Source of the DNA: Vandiemenella viatica
Lineage: Eukaryota; Arthropoda; Insecta; Orthoptera; Morabidae
DNA: 64,000 nt
Assembly (NCBI GenBank): GCA_031002005.1
Contig: JARYHS010013630.1
Location: 237,467,539-237,531,538 of the forward strand
Direction of reading: 5' to 3'
Shown one piece after another: positions 1 through 12,172 of the stretch; positions within the stretch are counted from its first letter, which is position 1; every line of letters starts with the position of its first letter. The notes under the pieces are model-generated. The model ran no database searches. It was not told the DNA's origin and worked only from the letters and a program-made list of their open reading frames with translations. The translations under genes were made by a program, and so were the position numbers.

Positions 1-655
1 TATCGCAACAGTGGTGAACCTTTCTTATTTCACGATACTAACTCTGATTGAAGTTGTACGATATTTATACGTTGCAACAGCACAGAAAGGAAAGTTTTAA
101 ATTTATAAGACTAATTCGAGAAAAAAAAGTTAAATTAGAAAGAAAATTTAGACTACTCTTGCATGTTGGAATTAAGAGTGCCACACCAGCATTTCAGAGA
201 GTATTTGTGGAGCGGGATGTTGATTGTGAGGAAGCAGGGGCCTGAGTATTCTGGATACTGGCTGCTGCGTTGTCCAGTGCTGTTGACTGACTCGACCCTT
301 CCTGTTGAGGGAGGCTAATTCTTTGCAGTAGCGCTCCCTTGATAAGGGGTCGTAGGAAGCCTGAGGGAATGTTCCATATGTGGAAGACAGTCTCTCAGAG
401 GGGAGAGAAACTCTTGCTAAGCTTCACTTTATCTCATTGGCTGGTTACCCACAATTGTTCGGTTCCCTCGTCTATCATAGAGCTTTGCTATAAGCACTTA
501 TGAAATTGCCGTGTTTTCAGAAAACATAATTTATCTTTAATGAAAGTGACTGACGGAAGCTGTAGCTGTTGTTTTCAGCATATTGAAGGAGTCAGAGCCA
601 AGATTATAGAACCCCTCATACTAATATATTTTTTATACGGCATTCAGCAAATAAG
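1..655. other. Unassigned sequence
   Basis: No gene, RNA or repeat was recognised. Bases 240-480 are GC-richer than their surroundings. A 65-codon open frame at 48-245 on the plus strand is lysine/arginine-rich, has no recognisable motif and is not called. Confidence 0.5.
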
Positions 656-659
656 ACCA

Positions 660-848
660 TATGTGAATATCATATATCTTTAGTGAATAAGCTTTTCCGG
701 TATAGATTATAACTTCTAAGTATGGACACCACAGGACGGACAGGACAGTCACACATACAACACTTAAACACCCATGCCCTCGGCCCGACTCGAACCGGCG
801 ACCGGCGGGGCCAGTAGCCCCTACGCTACCGAGGCCGGCCATTCTAAT
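660..848 (-). repeat. tRNA-derived SINE, separate family
   Basis: On the reverse strand a tRNA-like head reads GGCCTCGGTAGCGTAGGGG (A-box type) followed by CGCCGGTTCGAGTCG (B-box type, last base changed from the usual C). After the head comes GGGCATGGGTGTTTAAGTG, the kind of body I remember after the head of orthopteran-type SINEs, and then AT-rich sequence. The head cannot fold as a functional tRNA because the acceptor arm is absent. The 3' boundary is uncertain. The unusually GC-rich head stands out sharply from its AT-rich flanks. Confidence 0.6.
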
Positions 849-3800
849 ATTCATAATGCAACATTACAAGAAGAGGAGTTATTTACCTAAATCACCACCA
901 AGAAGAAATGATAAAATTCTTTGTTTCTAGAACAAATATTAATTTATCTTGTGCAACTTTCTGTTCTACATGCTACAAGTATATTGGTACTATATTATTA
1001 CAACAATGGAAGTTAAAATTATTAACCGTTATATGTAAGCCTTCGAATGTGTGTTCCGTTTAGTGATGTTCCATGAAAAACAAATTTAAATAACACAAGC
1101 AATTTCATATTATCAGAAAAATTATGATTGTGTGAAATGGTCTGCAGTTAGTTTTAGTTAAAAATACTCAAGAAAATTGTATTTTCAAAGTAAGGAACTG
1201 ATGTTGCTTGAATATTTCTCGGGTCCGAGAAATCTTCAAGCAACAGATCCGCCGGGAAAACTTACGATTACACACAAGGAACTGAAGTAACTACTGGATA
1301 AAATATTTTTTAAAAAAAATTATCCTCTTTAATAAATTGCGACTTCAATTAGTCGGTAATCTTCGACGAGTCTCGATAATATCCGAAGCGTTAGTTACGC
1401 TGACTGTTACCATAGCGCCGCTTGGCTAGCAGCAAAATTCAAGTGAATGATTGTATTGACTTTATTTGCATTTATATTAATAAAAGGAAGTGTAAATCTC
1501 AAATAAATAATTGAATTTGATTTTTCTTTCACTTATGGTGTTAAAAGAAAATTTAATTGCGGTGAAAGATGAAGGGTAATTGTCTGTTGCGGTAGTAACT
1601 ACACAAAAATACGAAGAACATGGATAAAAAAAAAATAAACAAAAACATGCGAAGTATTCGTACGCCACATATTTACAATGGTACCTTCGTTTAAATTTAC
1701 ATGTTGCTTTTTGTTTATTTACGACAACTAGGTGCAGAAATTCATGTAATGAGAAGGGTATTCGATGTTTACGCTATATTATCTGTAGCAGTTATAAGAA
1801 CTAAATTATAACATAACCTAATAATTTTTTGACAGAAGATAAGAAACAATGAAGTTTATTAAAAATTCAGAGAAAGTATACGCAAAACATATGTAATTGG
1901 GAATACATCACTGATAGAGAAACTTTTCTGGATAGGAGACGATTGTCTACAACAACCAAGGCTCGTAAACCACACCCGGGAAACTGGAGATGGTCCCCAA
2001 CGATAATGAGATGATGATGATATGTAATCGCGAAATATATTAATCAAATAAATAACCGTTATCCATTTTTGAAATTATTCTTTCCGCTATTTAAAGTAGA
2101 ATGCATTCATTTTTTTAAAAAAAAAAGTCCAATCCAAATGCTCCGGGATTCTAACTAGAGCAAGGTACTAATATCGGGAAAAATATCATTGAAAATGATC
2201 GTTATTGGTGATTCCTTACAAGCTTTTCCAGAATAAATTCCTACTACCACCATAGGGTTTTATTTGTATGAGGATAATAGAAGTTATGATTTCAGAATAG
2301 TGGAGGTTGTGGTTAAGTTGACCAGAATCCCAACTGACACTTTTTTTTATGGCATACTTCCCTCTGAAATCGGTTGTATAAATAATTTAAACTGCTTTCA
2401 TAAGCTCCATGTTACTGAAGTTATTACTTCGTGCGGATGGAAGTAGTTCCATATTTATCGTGCCGAATTGTACCTGTACCAGGAATAAAACTCATATTAC
2501 GTGGTATAGCAAAAGTTTTTTGGGATTCCTAATTTATTTTTAATTTAATTGCTTCTGGATTTCTGTGATCATTAATTCAGTGAAAAACTGTATTCCCTTG
2601 TAAATTGCAAACTAAATATGTAGAGCGTTACATAATCAAGTTTAAGAGCATTATATAATACCAATTCTGTATAACTAATTGCAAAGAAACGATTTGACAG
2701 AATATTGCGTTTAACCCTTCATTTTTTATGGGTTTGAAGCTAGTAGCAAAATACACTGCCATTAAATAGTAATAGACATATTTCTCGGAATATAAATCTT
2801 GAAGTTATAAGAAATGAGTCGAGAAAACTATTCTCTATCAGAAAACCAAATATTTTCGATTGACCATCTCATTTGTTAAACTTTGAATGTGGACCACCAT
2901 TGAACTATCGACATTCCATCCGTCCAACTATCGTTTTAAAAAATTTCCAACATTAGTGCAGTCATGTTTCTGGTTGTATTGGTTACTACAGATCATGGTA
3001 AACTGAATTGAGTTCATATGGAACAATGATTGGAAATAAATATGAGAAGTCCCAAGAATAAAATCTGTTTTATAATAGTAATAATTACTTCGCCCTTGAT
3101 ATTTTTCACCGACCGGAACCGCTAAAATACATTAATAGTTAACACAACCAATCATGATTGTTCTGTGCGAACATTGCAAGCGAACCATTCTTTTTTCTTT
3201 TCCGTTGCCATCATGGCTCTGGTTAGAAATTGAACATAGTCCAGGATAACAACGCACCACTGGCGAGGAATCTGAATTCATTTATTCCATTGGCACTGTT
3301 CTCCAGAGCCACAAATCACACTGCAACCCAATCCTCTCGGATGAAATTGAACTTCGTCCGGAACATATTCTGGCATCGTGCACTGCAAGCAGCGCGAGTG
3401 TGAAGCAGGGAAAATGATATTTTCTCCTCCAACTTTGTATCTCTCCCTCTCATATTTTTTTGTTTTGTTTCTGAGCAGCATTTGGCAGTCACACAAATGG
3501 CGGTGTTATAATAGTCACAACTCAAGTTTATTGGGCGCCGGCGTCGTGCAATACCAGCCTTCCGCACTTCCGCCTACCAGCCGCAGTTCCGCCACATCGC
3601 AAGCCGCCTCCGACCAACTTTTCCACTGCTGATTTCTTACTACACATCCGCATGCTACGTGCACCAGTCGCAGAGATGGCTGCCATCTGCAGATTTATCT
3701 CTTACAGCTCTAAAATTCTGATCCCTCTATCTCGTATGAATGATGAACTTCCACATGAAATGCCATGTTTGAAACCAGCGCAGCAGCGTACTCAAGAATG

Positions 3801-4200
3801 AGAGTATCAGCGGTAAACAAACTTTAAGAAATTTGTTAAAAGAAACTTTAATATGAATTTATGAATATTAACAGGATACTTAGGGTTAAATATTATGTAT
3901 ACAGAATTATTTTATTTTTTCCTTCTGTGTAAAGATTCTACTTTCGAAAATATTTAGCGTTGTAATAATGTATGTTTATCCTACCCAGATTAATAATGTA
4001 TATGGTAGCAGCCCATTCTTGCTATTTCCTGCGTTTTCTCCTGATTAAACCAGCTCTATACTGCAGATATTTCCAAAAAGTCTCTCCATGAGGAAAGATT
4101 TCATCGACACCAACACGGTGGTCTGTAATATTTTCCAGTATTTCTGATTTTGTCATCTTAATTAAATGATTTTATCAATGTTTTCCAACAGGTTTAAATC

Positions 4201-4203
<3 letters not shown>
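849..4203. other. AT-rich stretch without recognisable genes
   Basis: Read on both strands with no recognised coding region or structured RNA. Bases 3270-3640 are somewhat GC-richer and carry overlapping short open frames on both strands (3278-3567 minus, 3378-3632 plus) without family resemblance. The segment near 1950-2030 (CACACCCGGGAAACTGG, then a GATGAT run) looks like a repeat tail but could not be assigned. Confidence 0.45.

Positions 4204-4243
<40 letters not shown>
4204..4243. repeat. Poly(A) tract, 40 bp
   Basis: Uninterrupted run of 40 A. The sequence upstream shows no SINE or LINE body that I recognise, so it may be a microsatellite or the tail of an unrecognised retroelement. 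Confidence 0.95.
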
Positions 4244-4246
<3 letters not shown>

Positions 4247-5639
4247 GCGCACTTCATTATAAAATATATCTGTATGTACGTATTGGAGACTCAAGTACTC
4301 GTATGTAACGATTTTTTATTTATTTTCAGTGCATCCCTTGGAAGGAGGAACATTTCTGTTTATTCAGGTTTTTATTTTTTTATGTGTATAAAAATATTTC
4401 CGGTAGGAAATTTTCACCAATAAGTCTCTATATATATGCCAGAAATAATACTTTTGGACTATGAAATACGTCATATCTGCCTTAGTATCAATTATAAAGA
4501 ACATGTCTCACATCACATGATGTGAAACCATCTGTGTAACTACCTGACGGTATGCAACTAAATGGACAGATTCTAGGCTGGCATGAACAAGTTTACCAGC
4601 TTGCTTAAGGTGATGCAACTATTTTTTGTGTCAATGTTACGGAGTTGTTTGGTATGTAAACAAAACTGATTACGAACTGAATCACTAAGGTTAAATCCAG
4701 ATCAATGCAAAGTATTTTGTCAGGTAAATATCTCGAAGTTTCTTCAAACACACATAACTTCCCTAAAAAAAGTACTGACAAATTGAAACCTCCGGGAGAT
4801 AATGTGATCAGGACCGTTGTATTAATAGCTACATTTCATTCTAGTGATAGTGTCTGGTAAGGCTTTACGTAGACCAGTAGGTAACAGTTGCCCAACTGTT
4901 TTGGATACTTCCACGCATTTTTCATATTATGTATACATGAGTGTATGAGTACTATTAATTCTTGCTAATAGATTATTTTCCTATGTAGAAATAGCTCTAC
5001 ATGTCGCGAGATAATTTCAATGAAAGGCGTAAACTCTTGTATTATTTAAGCAGATTTTGGTTTTATAAAATACATATCACAGCGTCAAAACTCTTAATAT
5101 TTCATATTTGGAATATAGCTCACTCGTTCAACCCATACGAACCTCAAGATGTTACTGTTTGTTGAGTCTCATAGATTCGTACTAGCAATGAAAGAGCTCC
5201 AAATTCCCCGCAACTGTAAGATTGGAATCTGTGTCATTAAGTTCACTGCTAGCGTTACTTTGTCGATTCGTCCAAGAGAAACTCCTGGACAATCCATATT
5301 GCGGTCCCTGACATTTAGAGGTTTCTAATTGTCCTCAATTTTTCATTACATGCATTTCTTCTCCAAATTAATTCTCCGTCTTTTTAAGTTTACAGAGTAA
5401 AGTAAGGAAAACTTTAAATTACGAATCGAAATTCACCCGCTATGTACTGCCTATCACGCGATCTAAGACACTTCCAACACAGGCAACACTAGTTTACAAT
5501 ACATGTATTGTGAAATGAATAGTTTGGTCTTGGGGATAACTGTCTATATCTTAAGCTAAGAAGCTACTAAATTTACAACCATTAATTGTAAAAAAAATGC
5601 TAATGCTGTAAGTAATGTAATGAAACTTTATGTTTAAGT
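4244..5639. other. AT-rich stretch, nothing recognised
   Basis: No coding, RNA or repeat feature could be supported on either strand. Confidence 0.5.
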
Positions 5640-6075
5640 TGCCTTGTTCTGCGGCGCCGCTGTCCTCAGAATTCAACCGAAAACTCAAAAGTCTGCGTCA
5701 AAAGGGAGGCCTTTTTTCGGTCGACGTACAACAGAACTCTCGTCGCTCGATGGCCGCAACTCGCCCGTAGAGTGCTTGGCGCAAGTCCCGGGCGTATACC
5801 TTTCATCTCACAGGGGGCGGCACTAACGAACATTTAGGAACAGTAGTCCGGTGTCTGTTTTGCGAGCAGAGCCAGAGAAGTTGGTAACGACAGGCTCAGA
5901 CCAAACGGCGTGTCCAACTCCAGCGGAATTCGGAGAACGGGAGGTCCGATGACGAAGTGGAGAGGGCAAGCGCCAACTGAGAGGAAAATGCAGTGGGCAG
6001 TTCTTTGGCAAACACATTGCCTGCAAAGAGAACGAAAGGCTCTACTGCAATCGAAGTTAAGAATAAATGTGTGTA
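5640..6075. other. GC-richer island of unknown nature
   Basis: A sharply bounded GC-richer segment between AT-rich flanks (GCGGCGCCGC near 5650, GTCCCGGGC near 5788). Overlapping open frames occur on both strands (5644-5826 plus, 5834-6103 minus), as expected by chance when stop codons are scarce. It could be a cis-regulatory element, an old repeat or a host exon; none can be shown. Confidence 0.3.
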
Positions 6076-7087
6076 CAAACACCGGATTCTCTTGACTTAC
6101 CAAGTATTATAGTTACAATATCTGTAGAAAACAAATTAATGAATATGAATGAACCAGCGTGATGTTTAGGTTTTGATATTACTTATGATGCTAGACAAAT
6201 GTTTTCTGATTCAGGTTAGTTCACCGATTATATTTTTTTTCTGATATGTTTATCTGCATTTACTACACCGCCAATAATTTTCTGATAACGTGTTTTAGTC
6301 GTTCAGCTTATGCCGAAACAGTATTTAAAGATTATTTCTGCGAACACTGTTCACCCAAACACAAGTTTATTTCTGTTACGTGAAGATGCAACAGGATGTC
6401 TGAGCAAAAACGCGGAGACGGTAGCTAGCGATTGACTCCTGATGCTGTGTGAACCGGTTAATGTGCTGTTCTCTTAAATTTGTTTTCCCCGTTAATACCA
6501 TTAAAACGGTGAGTTGGTTCCAAATTTATGAAATATATCTATGCTCGCAATCAAAAGTCCATAAAATCAGACAGGAAAAAAAATAAATTTAGTAGAAGAC
6601 TGACGATTACTTTATATATTATATTATGAATGAGAAAATAATTATCATTAAAATCCAATCGTAATATTTCTTTAAAACCTATCGGATATTGCAACTTCCA
6701 TGCTAACGGTCTCCAGTAATGAAGACGTTTGACGTCATAACGTTTCAGAGAAGGTTTACACAATGTATTATAAACTCTTAATCAACCACTAACACCATGC
6801 CTCAGAACAAATGTGACAATCAGACAACCACGTGCTACTTACACAGTAACATTACAGGACTAGGGAAGAGTGTTACGGCCAAATTACTCATTTAGGCCAC
6901 TGCCATTAAATAATAATTGACTGTAATCCCTTTCCATTACCCCGAATAACGTTTCAGTCTTGTTTAACATGTAAGTGATAAAGGCTTATTCTCATAAATA
7001 CCAATATTGAGCGTACGAAAAATGGTGCTTGACATGATCCTAATGACATTATCTTCATAAGTGTAAAATGTTTCTTATGACAGCATT
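6076..7087. other. AT-rich stretch, nothing recognised
   Basis: No feature could be supported on either strand. Confidence 0.5.
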
Positions 7088-7315
7088 AAAGCAGCCTTGT
7101 GGCTGAATGGTTAAGCCTGTCTTGGGGGGCATTTCCATAGCCCCTTAATCCAACCGTCACATCTGAAACAGGTTGCTGTGTAATGTGACGTAGGTCAGAA
7201 AGCTTCGGTGGTTCGGATTCCACGTTAAACTGTAGGTCCCCTTTACCTGGTAGGATTCCTCTTTCTGAAGAGTCTATCCAACCATCGGGTTGAATACCAA
7301 GTTTAGATTTTTTTA
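7088..7315 (+). repeat. SINE family B, forward copy, B-box region lost
   Basis: The tRNA-like A-box region GTGGCTGAATGGTTAAGCC is intact. The body GCTTCGGTGGTTCGGATTCC followed by GTTAAACTGTAGGTCCCC matches the inverse of 37930-38205. The segment that should hold the B box is replaced by a different sequence (around 7125-7165). The copy is therefore unlikely to be transcribed by Pol III. Confidence 0.7.
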
Positions 7316-7429
7316 AAACAGTAGACTGTTGTGGTTTCTAAATATAGTAATTGGAAGAGGTTAAAGGCAACAAAATGGTTGGCGTGTGTCTATATCTACT
7401 TCAATCTCTTTACCTAATAGCTTTCCAGA

Positions 7430-7725
7430 TCCACGACGGTAACGTGCGAGCCTTTCTTTTTCCTTGCAGAGTTTGAGTAGCGTTACCAGTTTCGGCGTCT
7501 CGAGCAAGCAGCCGTCATTTAGGAGATGACCGTACCGTCTTGCCGTCCCCTCGACTCGCCTCCCCGTTAATGATGATGGCCCGCCCAGTCGTTACCGCCC
7601 GCACACGCCTTGTACTGTACTTTGGGAATTGATGGACGCGGGCGAACAGCTGCCTGCGATAAACCGGTACGGCCTGCCGCCTGACGGGCGCCTCCAGACC
7701 GCATGATGCGATATACGTGTTCCGG
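7430..7725. other. GC-rich island, candidate conserved non-coding element
   Basis: GC-rich, with no repeat similarity to the rest of the window, and containing CCCCGTTAATGATGATGGCC near 7562-7581 (TAATGATG-type homeodomain half-sites in a GC context). A short pyrimidine tract ending TTGCAG at about 7464-7469 resembles a splice acceptor, but no open frame with matching codon character follows. Regulatory function is inference only. Confidence 0.3.
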
Positions 7726-9040
7726 CACTGAGATATAGATTTTAGGTGCTACTTACGTTTTATCAGCATGCTGGTGTATTTTATCTGAGCTTGCACCCCA
7801 ATACATTGACGTAAGTATATACAATCCCGCTTACAACAGAATGATTATAAAATAGCCACTTTTCCGAGGCTGAATCACTTCCAGCATTATTCCGAATTTT
7901 AATATCTTAAAGTACATTAGTTTTACATAGCTGAATCGCAATCTGTTGTCAAGTATTTCATTCCTGATGCTATAACTTTGAAAAAAAGCAGCACTAAATA
8001 TTACTAAAAATTTATTCCGTAATGAATGACATCTATAAGCATCACTTTAATTGGAAATTAAATTTTTAACAAATATCCTTAAAAATAGGTGTGTTTACAA
8101 TACTTTTACTAATTATGATAAATAATTTTTTGTCATTAAGCATACAAAACATTATTAAAACTTGTTTTTTACTGTGAAACTTGCTAGCGATTTTTAATAA
8201 ATGGAAAAATCCTAACGATTTCTCTTTTTGATGACCACAGTTTCACATTATTTTTTAATAACTGATGTGTTAAGATACTTATATTGCAGCAGCATTTCTG
8301 TTATTAATTTTTTGATGAGATCTGACTTAAGAACAACATCAAAACAATCGCAAGTACCTCTGATGTTTCTAAAGCTCAGTTAGAGATTGCTGTGGAATAC
8401 AACCGTATTTAAGCCACTAGTACGATGTTAGGTATACGTAAAAATTAAATTTTTGATGAAATTGAAGTTATAAATTCTATAGCATCGAAGGGTGAGGCAA
8501 TGTCATTAATAAGCAATTACTGATTCTTTTTTGATCAGTTCCATGTGGACACCCAACGATCATATTTAGTCAATCAAATACTCCACATACATACGAACTG
8601 TGATCAAGAGATCAAAATCATAACTAATTTCCCACAGAAGATCTCTTTTTGTCTGTAGCCAATACCACTGAAGCAGATACGAAAAAACTGTTGAAATTTG
8701 TTATGTTACAAAAATGAAAACAAAAGAACGAATTTAGTTTGATAAGGATTTGGCAGCAACTCTAAGTTAGCTCTTGTTTTACTTTAAGTCATGAAACACA
8801 AGGATTTGTTTAAATTTTCCTATCTTAAGAAGCAAAGATATGTACCATCAGAAAAGATCCTCGTTTGCCCAGAAATTTATGCAAAATATTCCCCTCTGAA
8901 CTAAGTGTTTAAGATATGCAGTAAGAAATATATTAATCAAAAAGGATATTTAGTGCATACATAACTGCGACTACAAATGTTACCACAAATTAATCACAAA
9001 CTTCATGACGAAAAATGTTAACTCAAGAGTGAGAACCTTC
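7726..9040. other. AT-rich stretch, nothing recognised
   Basis: No feature could be supported on either strand. Confidence 0.5.
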
Positions 9041-9044
9041 TTGT

Positions 9045-9230
9045 AGTTGAGTTAAGGCGCTTTCATTAGAGATGAAGGGTGAGGGGTTTAAATGCCAGTT
9101 CACCCAGGCATTTTTACGGGCTTCCCGCATTTCAGATGTGGTACTCCAGGAAGTCCGTGATTTAACTGTAAGTCCAACCAAACAGAAATCCTGTTCTCTG
9201 TGGCCCACCTCCCTGTGTAGAGTCTACAGG
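9045..9230 (+). repeat. Diverged SINE family B copy
   Basis: GTGATTTAACTGTAAGTCCA (near 9155) resembles the family B body GATTC-ATGTTAAACTGTAGGTCC, and GAGGGGTTTAAATGCC (near 9081) sits where the B box would be. Weak, old copy; the boundaries are guesses. Confidence 0.4.
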
Positions 9231-9930
9231 CGAACAAATGGAATATTCGTTTATCTTTTTTATAACAAAGCCTCTTCATTTCTATAGTTTAAGAATCATG
9301 TAAATTTTAAAGCTGAATTCTCCTGAAACTATATTATGTTTTGAAGATTAAATTTCAGACAAATTCACAAAAGCACCTGTAAGTGTTTAGTACCATTAGG
9401 CATAAAGTACTAGTCACCATTTTAGGATGAAACGTGTGTTTTATTATAGTAAAATAGTTATTGGATATAAAAACGGATGTTGAGATCAACAGAACGTGAA
9501 ATCAGTGTACGAAGAAAGTTCTGTATTGAAATATGATAATTCGCTGCACCAAGCAAAATGTTTATTGACCTATAACGTTCTTTAAAACACTAATCGTAAA
9601 ACTGTATATCATAAAATTATCAAATTTTAAGTTCCTGGATAAAAAGGAACAAATAACCTTACGTGCTAGGAATATAATATCTCCTTCGAGTCATTGCTTT
9701 TCTTCTCAAACTGAAAAATCCAAATCATTTCACTTCGTAGTAAACCAAATATCTAGATAGCGTAAACACTGCTTACCCTGGATATCAAGTCGTTTCCCAC
9801 ACTCTATCCTGTTTCGAAGAATTATCGTGGAATGGATTCCATTTAACAGGCAGCTATTTCGAAGAAACACTAAAGACGACGGGTGAACCTACAGTTTGTT
9901 TCCGACAGGTGAACGACATTTTCAGGAAGA
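9231..9930. other. AT-rich stretch, nothing recognised
   Basis: No feature could be supported on either strand. Confidence 0.5.
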
Positions 9931-9934
9931 GGGC

Positions 9935-10165
9935 TAAACTTTCCATCGGTCTCGCAGCTTGAGTCGAAGCAAGGAACCTGTGAGTGGGCTCAGGTGATGC
10001 GATAAACTGGCCTGCGAGGAGCTGCGCCGACCACAGGTGTCCGAGCTGAGCGGATGCCGGCCGGCGTATTGATCTGAGCCTCTGCTAAATGTTTCAGTCG
10101 GCAGCCAGAGCAGTCCATGCAACCACCCAAATAAACTGCCTGCTGCACTCATCCGTCACTTGGCT
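9935..10165. other. GC-rich island of unknown nature
   Basis: GC-rich segment with CCGGCCGGCGT near 10058, sharply bounded by AT-rich DNA. The 72-codon minus-strand frame across it shows no recognisable domain. It is not similar to the SINE families in this window. Confidence 0.3.
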
Positions 10166-10344
10166 CTTTCTTCGTTCAAATTGTTTGACTCGTAGACATG
10201 AAAAAGTTTAGACTGCAAGAAACAACTGGAAACACTTTGCTCATATTGTGATTTTAGTCCACATTTTCAAATAGTGATTTCCCAATTGCTTGTATACAGA
10301 ACCTGCTATAATCTTGTTATTATTTTCTTGATTCTGGTTTTACA

Positions 10345-10472
10345 TCTCGTCGACGTCGAGGTCTTTAGAGGCGGGAAAAGCTGTGGACAAGGAACGGGGA
10401 GAAATACGGATATAACCTGTTTGAAGGTACCGTCTCGTCATTCGCCTAGATCGATTTGGAGCAACCATGGAA
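10345..10472 (-). repeat. SINE family A, 5'-truncated
   Basis: Reverse-oriented copy starting with the diagnostic 3' end CTCGTCGACGTCGAGGTC, followed by TTAGAGGCGGGAAAAGC, the CATTCGCC body block and GATTTGGAGCAACCATGG. The tRNA-like head is missing, so this copy is 5'-truncated. Confidence 0.8.
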
Positions 10473-11003
10473 AAGTTAGGGGTATTATCGTGTTAACATC
10501 CGTTCAGAATAGGTAAATGCTTCAGACCTTTCAAGTCTGCGGTGTACTTCTCCACATATTATATTATGGAAAACTTATCTTTGAATTAATGATATATCGG
10601 TTTGAAGGGAGTAAATTTTCGAGTAAATTTCAGGACTCCTTACGTCTGATAAAGAGCATTACTTCTGCAAAATCTGAAATTGTACATCGATCCCGCTCGC
10701 CATAACCGGCGACACAGGCGTCGTCGTCGCTATGGTGGGACTCGTCAAAGGTTGTGCCTCGGGAAATCCAATTGGAGTACCTTTCCCATTGTGTTTGTAA
10801 GTGTTACTGTGTTTCTGGGTGACGGTGGTGTGTTTATTGTAATCTGTTTTTTAGTATTGTACAGGAATATAATGTTAATGAAAGGCTAGGGTGAAACCCG
10901 GTGCTGCCGCATTCAAACCCAGTCTACCATAAAACACAGAGCGAGCCACCGAGCTTAACGTCTCCATCCGACGGATGGATCACCATCAACGGTGTCGTAT
11001 ACC

Positions 11004-11018
11004 CTCACTCCGTATATA
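11004..11018 (+). repeat. Target-site duplication, left
   Basis: CTCACTCCGTATATA. It matches TCACTCCATATA at 11249-11260 across the inserted SINE, with one mismatch over the 12 shared bases. Confidence 0.7.
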
Positions 11019-11248
11019 TACCGAGCGTGGTGGGTGAGCGGTTAACGTTCTGGCCTCACATTCTGGAGGACGCCGGGCATCCAGGTTTGGGTTTTCCATG
11101 GTTTCCCCAAATCACTCCTGGCAAATACCGAGATTTTTTTCTTCAAAAAGGTCATGGCCGAATTCCTTCCCGTTCCTTGCCCCCAGTTCCATCTCGCCTC
11201 TAATTACCTCGACGTCGACAAGTCGTATAGCCAGAAGTAAAACAAATG
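11019..11248 (+). repeat. SINE family A nested in the composite repeat
   Basis: A-box region GTGGTGGGTGAGCGGTTAAC is present, followed by GGCCTCACATTCTGGAGG, the body, and the 3' end CCTCGACGTCGACAAG. A deletion just after GAGGACGC removes the B-box core. The same region is lost in the copy at 12884, which raises the possibility of a B-box-less subfamily. Flanking duplications at 11004-11018 and 11249-11260 show it inserted into the composite repeat, so it is the younger of the two. Confidence 0.9.
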
Positions 11249-11260
11249 TCACTCCATATA
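11249..11260 (+). repeat. Target-site duplication, right
   Basis: TCACTCCATATA, partner of the left duplication. It is followed by CAATACGGG, where the host repeat resumes. Confidence 0.7.
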
Positions 11261-11465
11261 CAATACGGGAAGCTTTGAGATTTAAACCAGGAGTTTAATG
11301 TACAACCTGGTGATTAGGAATCGTGCGTCACCACTTCTCCCACCCTGCCCGCCATCTTCTGATGATGTAAATTTCTTCTATCACCTGTACTCGAACCAGC
11401 TGACACCGTATCAGGCGCCGGATACCAGCACAGTGTGGCAACCACCTGCACCAACGGGACGAACT

Positions 11466-11968
11466 AAATAGTATATTACAGGACTGCATATACATACTAG
11501 AGAAGATGTATGCACGTTAACTGAGACCTTCTTCATAACCAAGATCGCTCATTCGCTGTAACTATGCCTGGCACTTGACGCCAAATGAACTAGTTCGAGT
11601 CCAATTGGTGAAATAAAATTTTCTCATTCGATACAGTATGGTGAAAGAGACATTAATTTTTTTTTTTTTTTTGTCACCTGATTGTATACCAAAATGTGTG
11701 CTAAATTCCAAATCTCTGCGCAATATATAGCGATTGCTGCAAACGATACTATTGATTTTGATTCATGCTTGAGAAAAACGCGTCAAAGTTTGCCCCCTTC
11801 CTCCCCTCCTCCAGACTGGTGTCTTGTCCAAGAGCAGGGCATGAAAAGGCCTGTACCACGTTTCAAATCTGCTTTTATCACACACGCATTACCATCAACT
11901 ACACATACACCATAACAAAGGAATTGAATTGGTCACCTTTCTAATCTGTCGAATTTTTTCAGGCTTTA
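11466..11968. other. Unassigned sequence with a short poly(T) tract
   Basis: Holds T16 at 11657-11672. The 77-codon plus frame at 11682-11915 has no recognisable domain. Confidence 0.5.
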
Positions 11969-12172
11969 TGACGTCAGTATCATTGAAGGAGAGAAAGGAT
12001 GTGGCTCATGAAATGCGAAGAAATTCGGTCATGGCCTTTTGAAGAAGAATCCCGGCGTTCACCTAAATTGGTTTCGGGAAACCATGGAAGACCGAAATCT
12101 GGAGGATCGTGCGGGAATTCGAACTCATGTCCTCCCGAATACCAGACCAAGGCGTAACCGACCACCGAGAGC
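11969..12172 (-). repeat. SINE family A, near full length, diverged
   Basis: The 3' end is eroded (ACGTCAGTATCATTGAAGG at 11971). The body is clear (GGTCATGGCCTTTTGAAG, GGTTTCGGGAAACCATGG), then the B box GGGAATTCGAACTC, CCTCCCGAATACCAG, and the A-box region GCGTAACCGACCACC. Reverse orientation. Confidence 0.85.

Larger units (their letters stand above)
10690..11465 (+). repeat. Composite interspersed repeat, copy 1, interrupted by a SINE
   Basis: Co-linear with 37730-38470. Shared blocks in order: a GT-rich part (CCCATTGTGTTTGTAAGTG here, CACCATTGCGTGTTTGTATG there); a shortened family B-like part; AACGTCTCCATC; CACCATCAACGGTGTCG with CCTCACTCC; TTTAAACCAGGA; CTGGTGATTAGGA; and TCGAACCAGCTGACACC. 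Relative to 37.7 kb most of the family B part is deleted (around 10930-10965), and a family A SINE interrupts it at 11019-11248. GGTTTAAA- and TCGAAC-type B-box-like strings suggest that more than one tRNA-derived module contributed. The whole unit is non-coding. Confidence 0.65.

Noticed and set aside
240..480. LTR-like segment
   Set aside because: No TG...CA ends, primer-binding site or second copy in the window.
778..840. Possible tRNA gene (A and B boxes present)
   Set aside because: Acceptor and anticodon arms do not pair; it is followed by a SINE body.
5900..6080. LINE C-terminal similarity (a GGPMTKWRGQ-like stretch)
   Set aside because: Only a few residues resemble the LINE 'GRPxxRW' block and nothing around it agrees.
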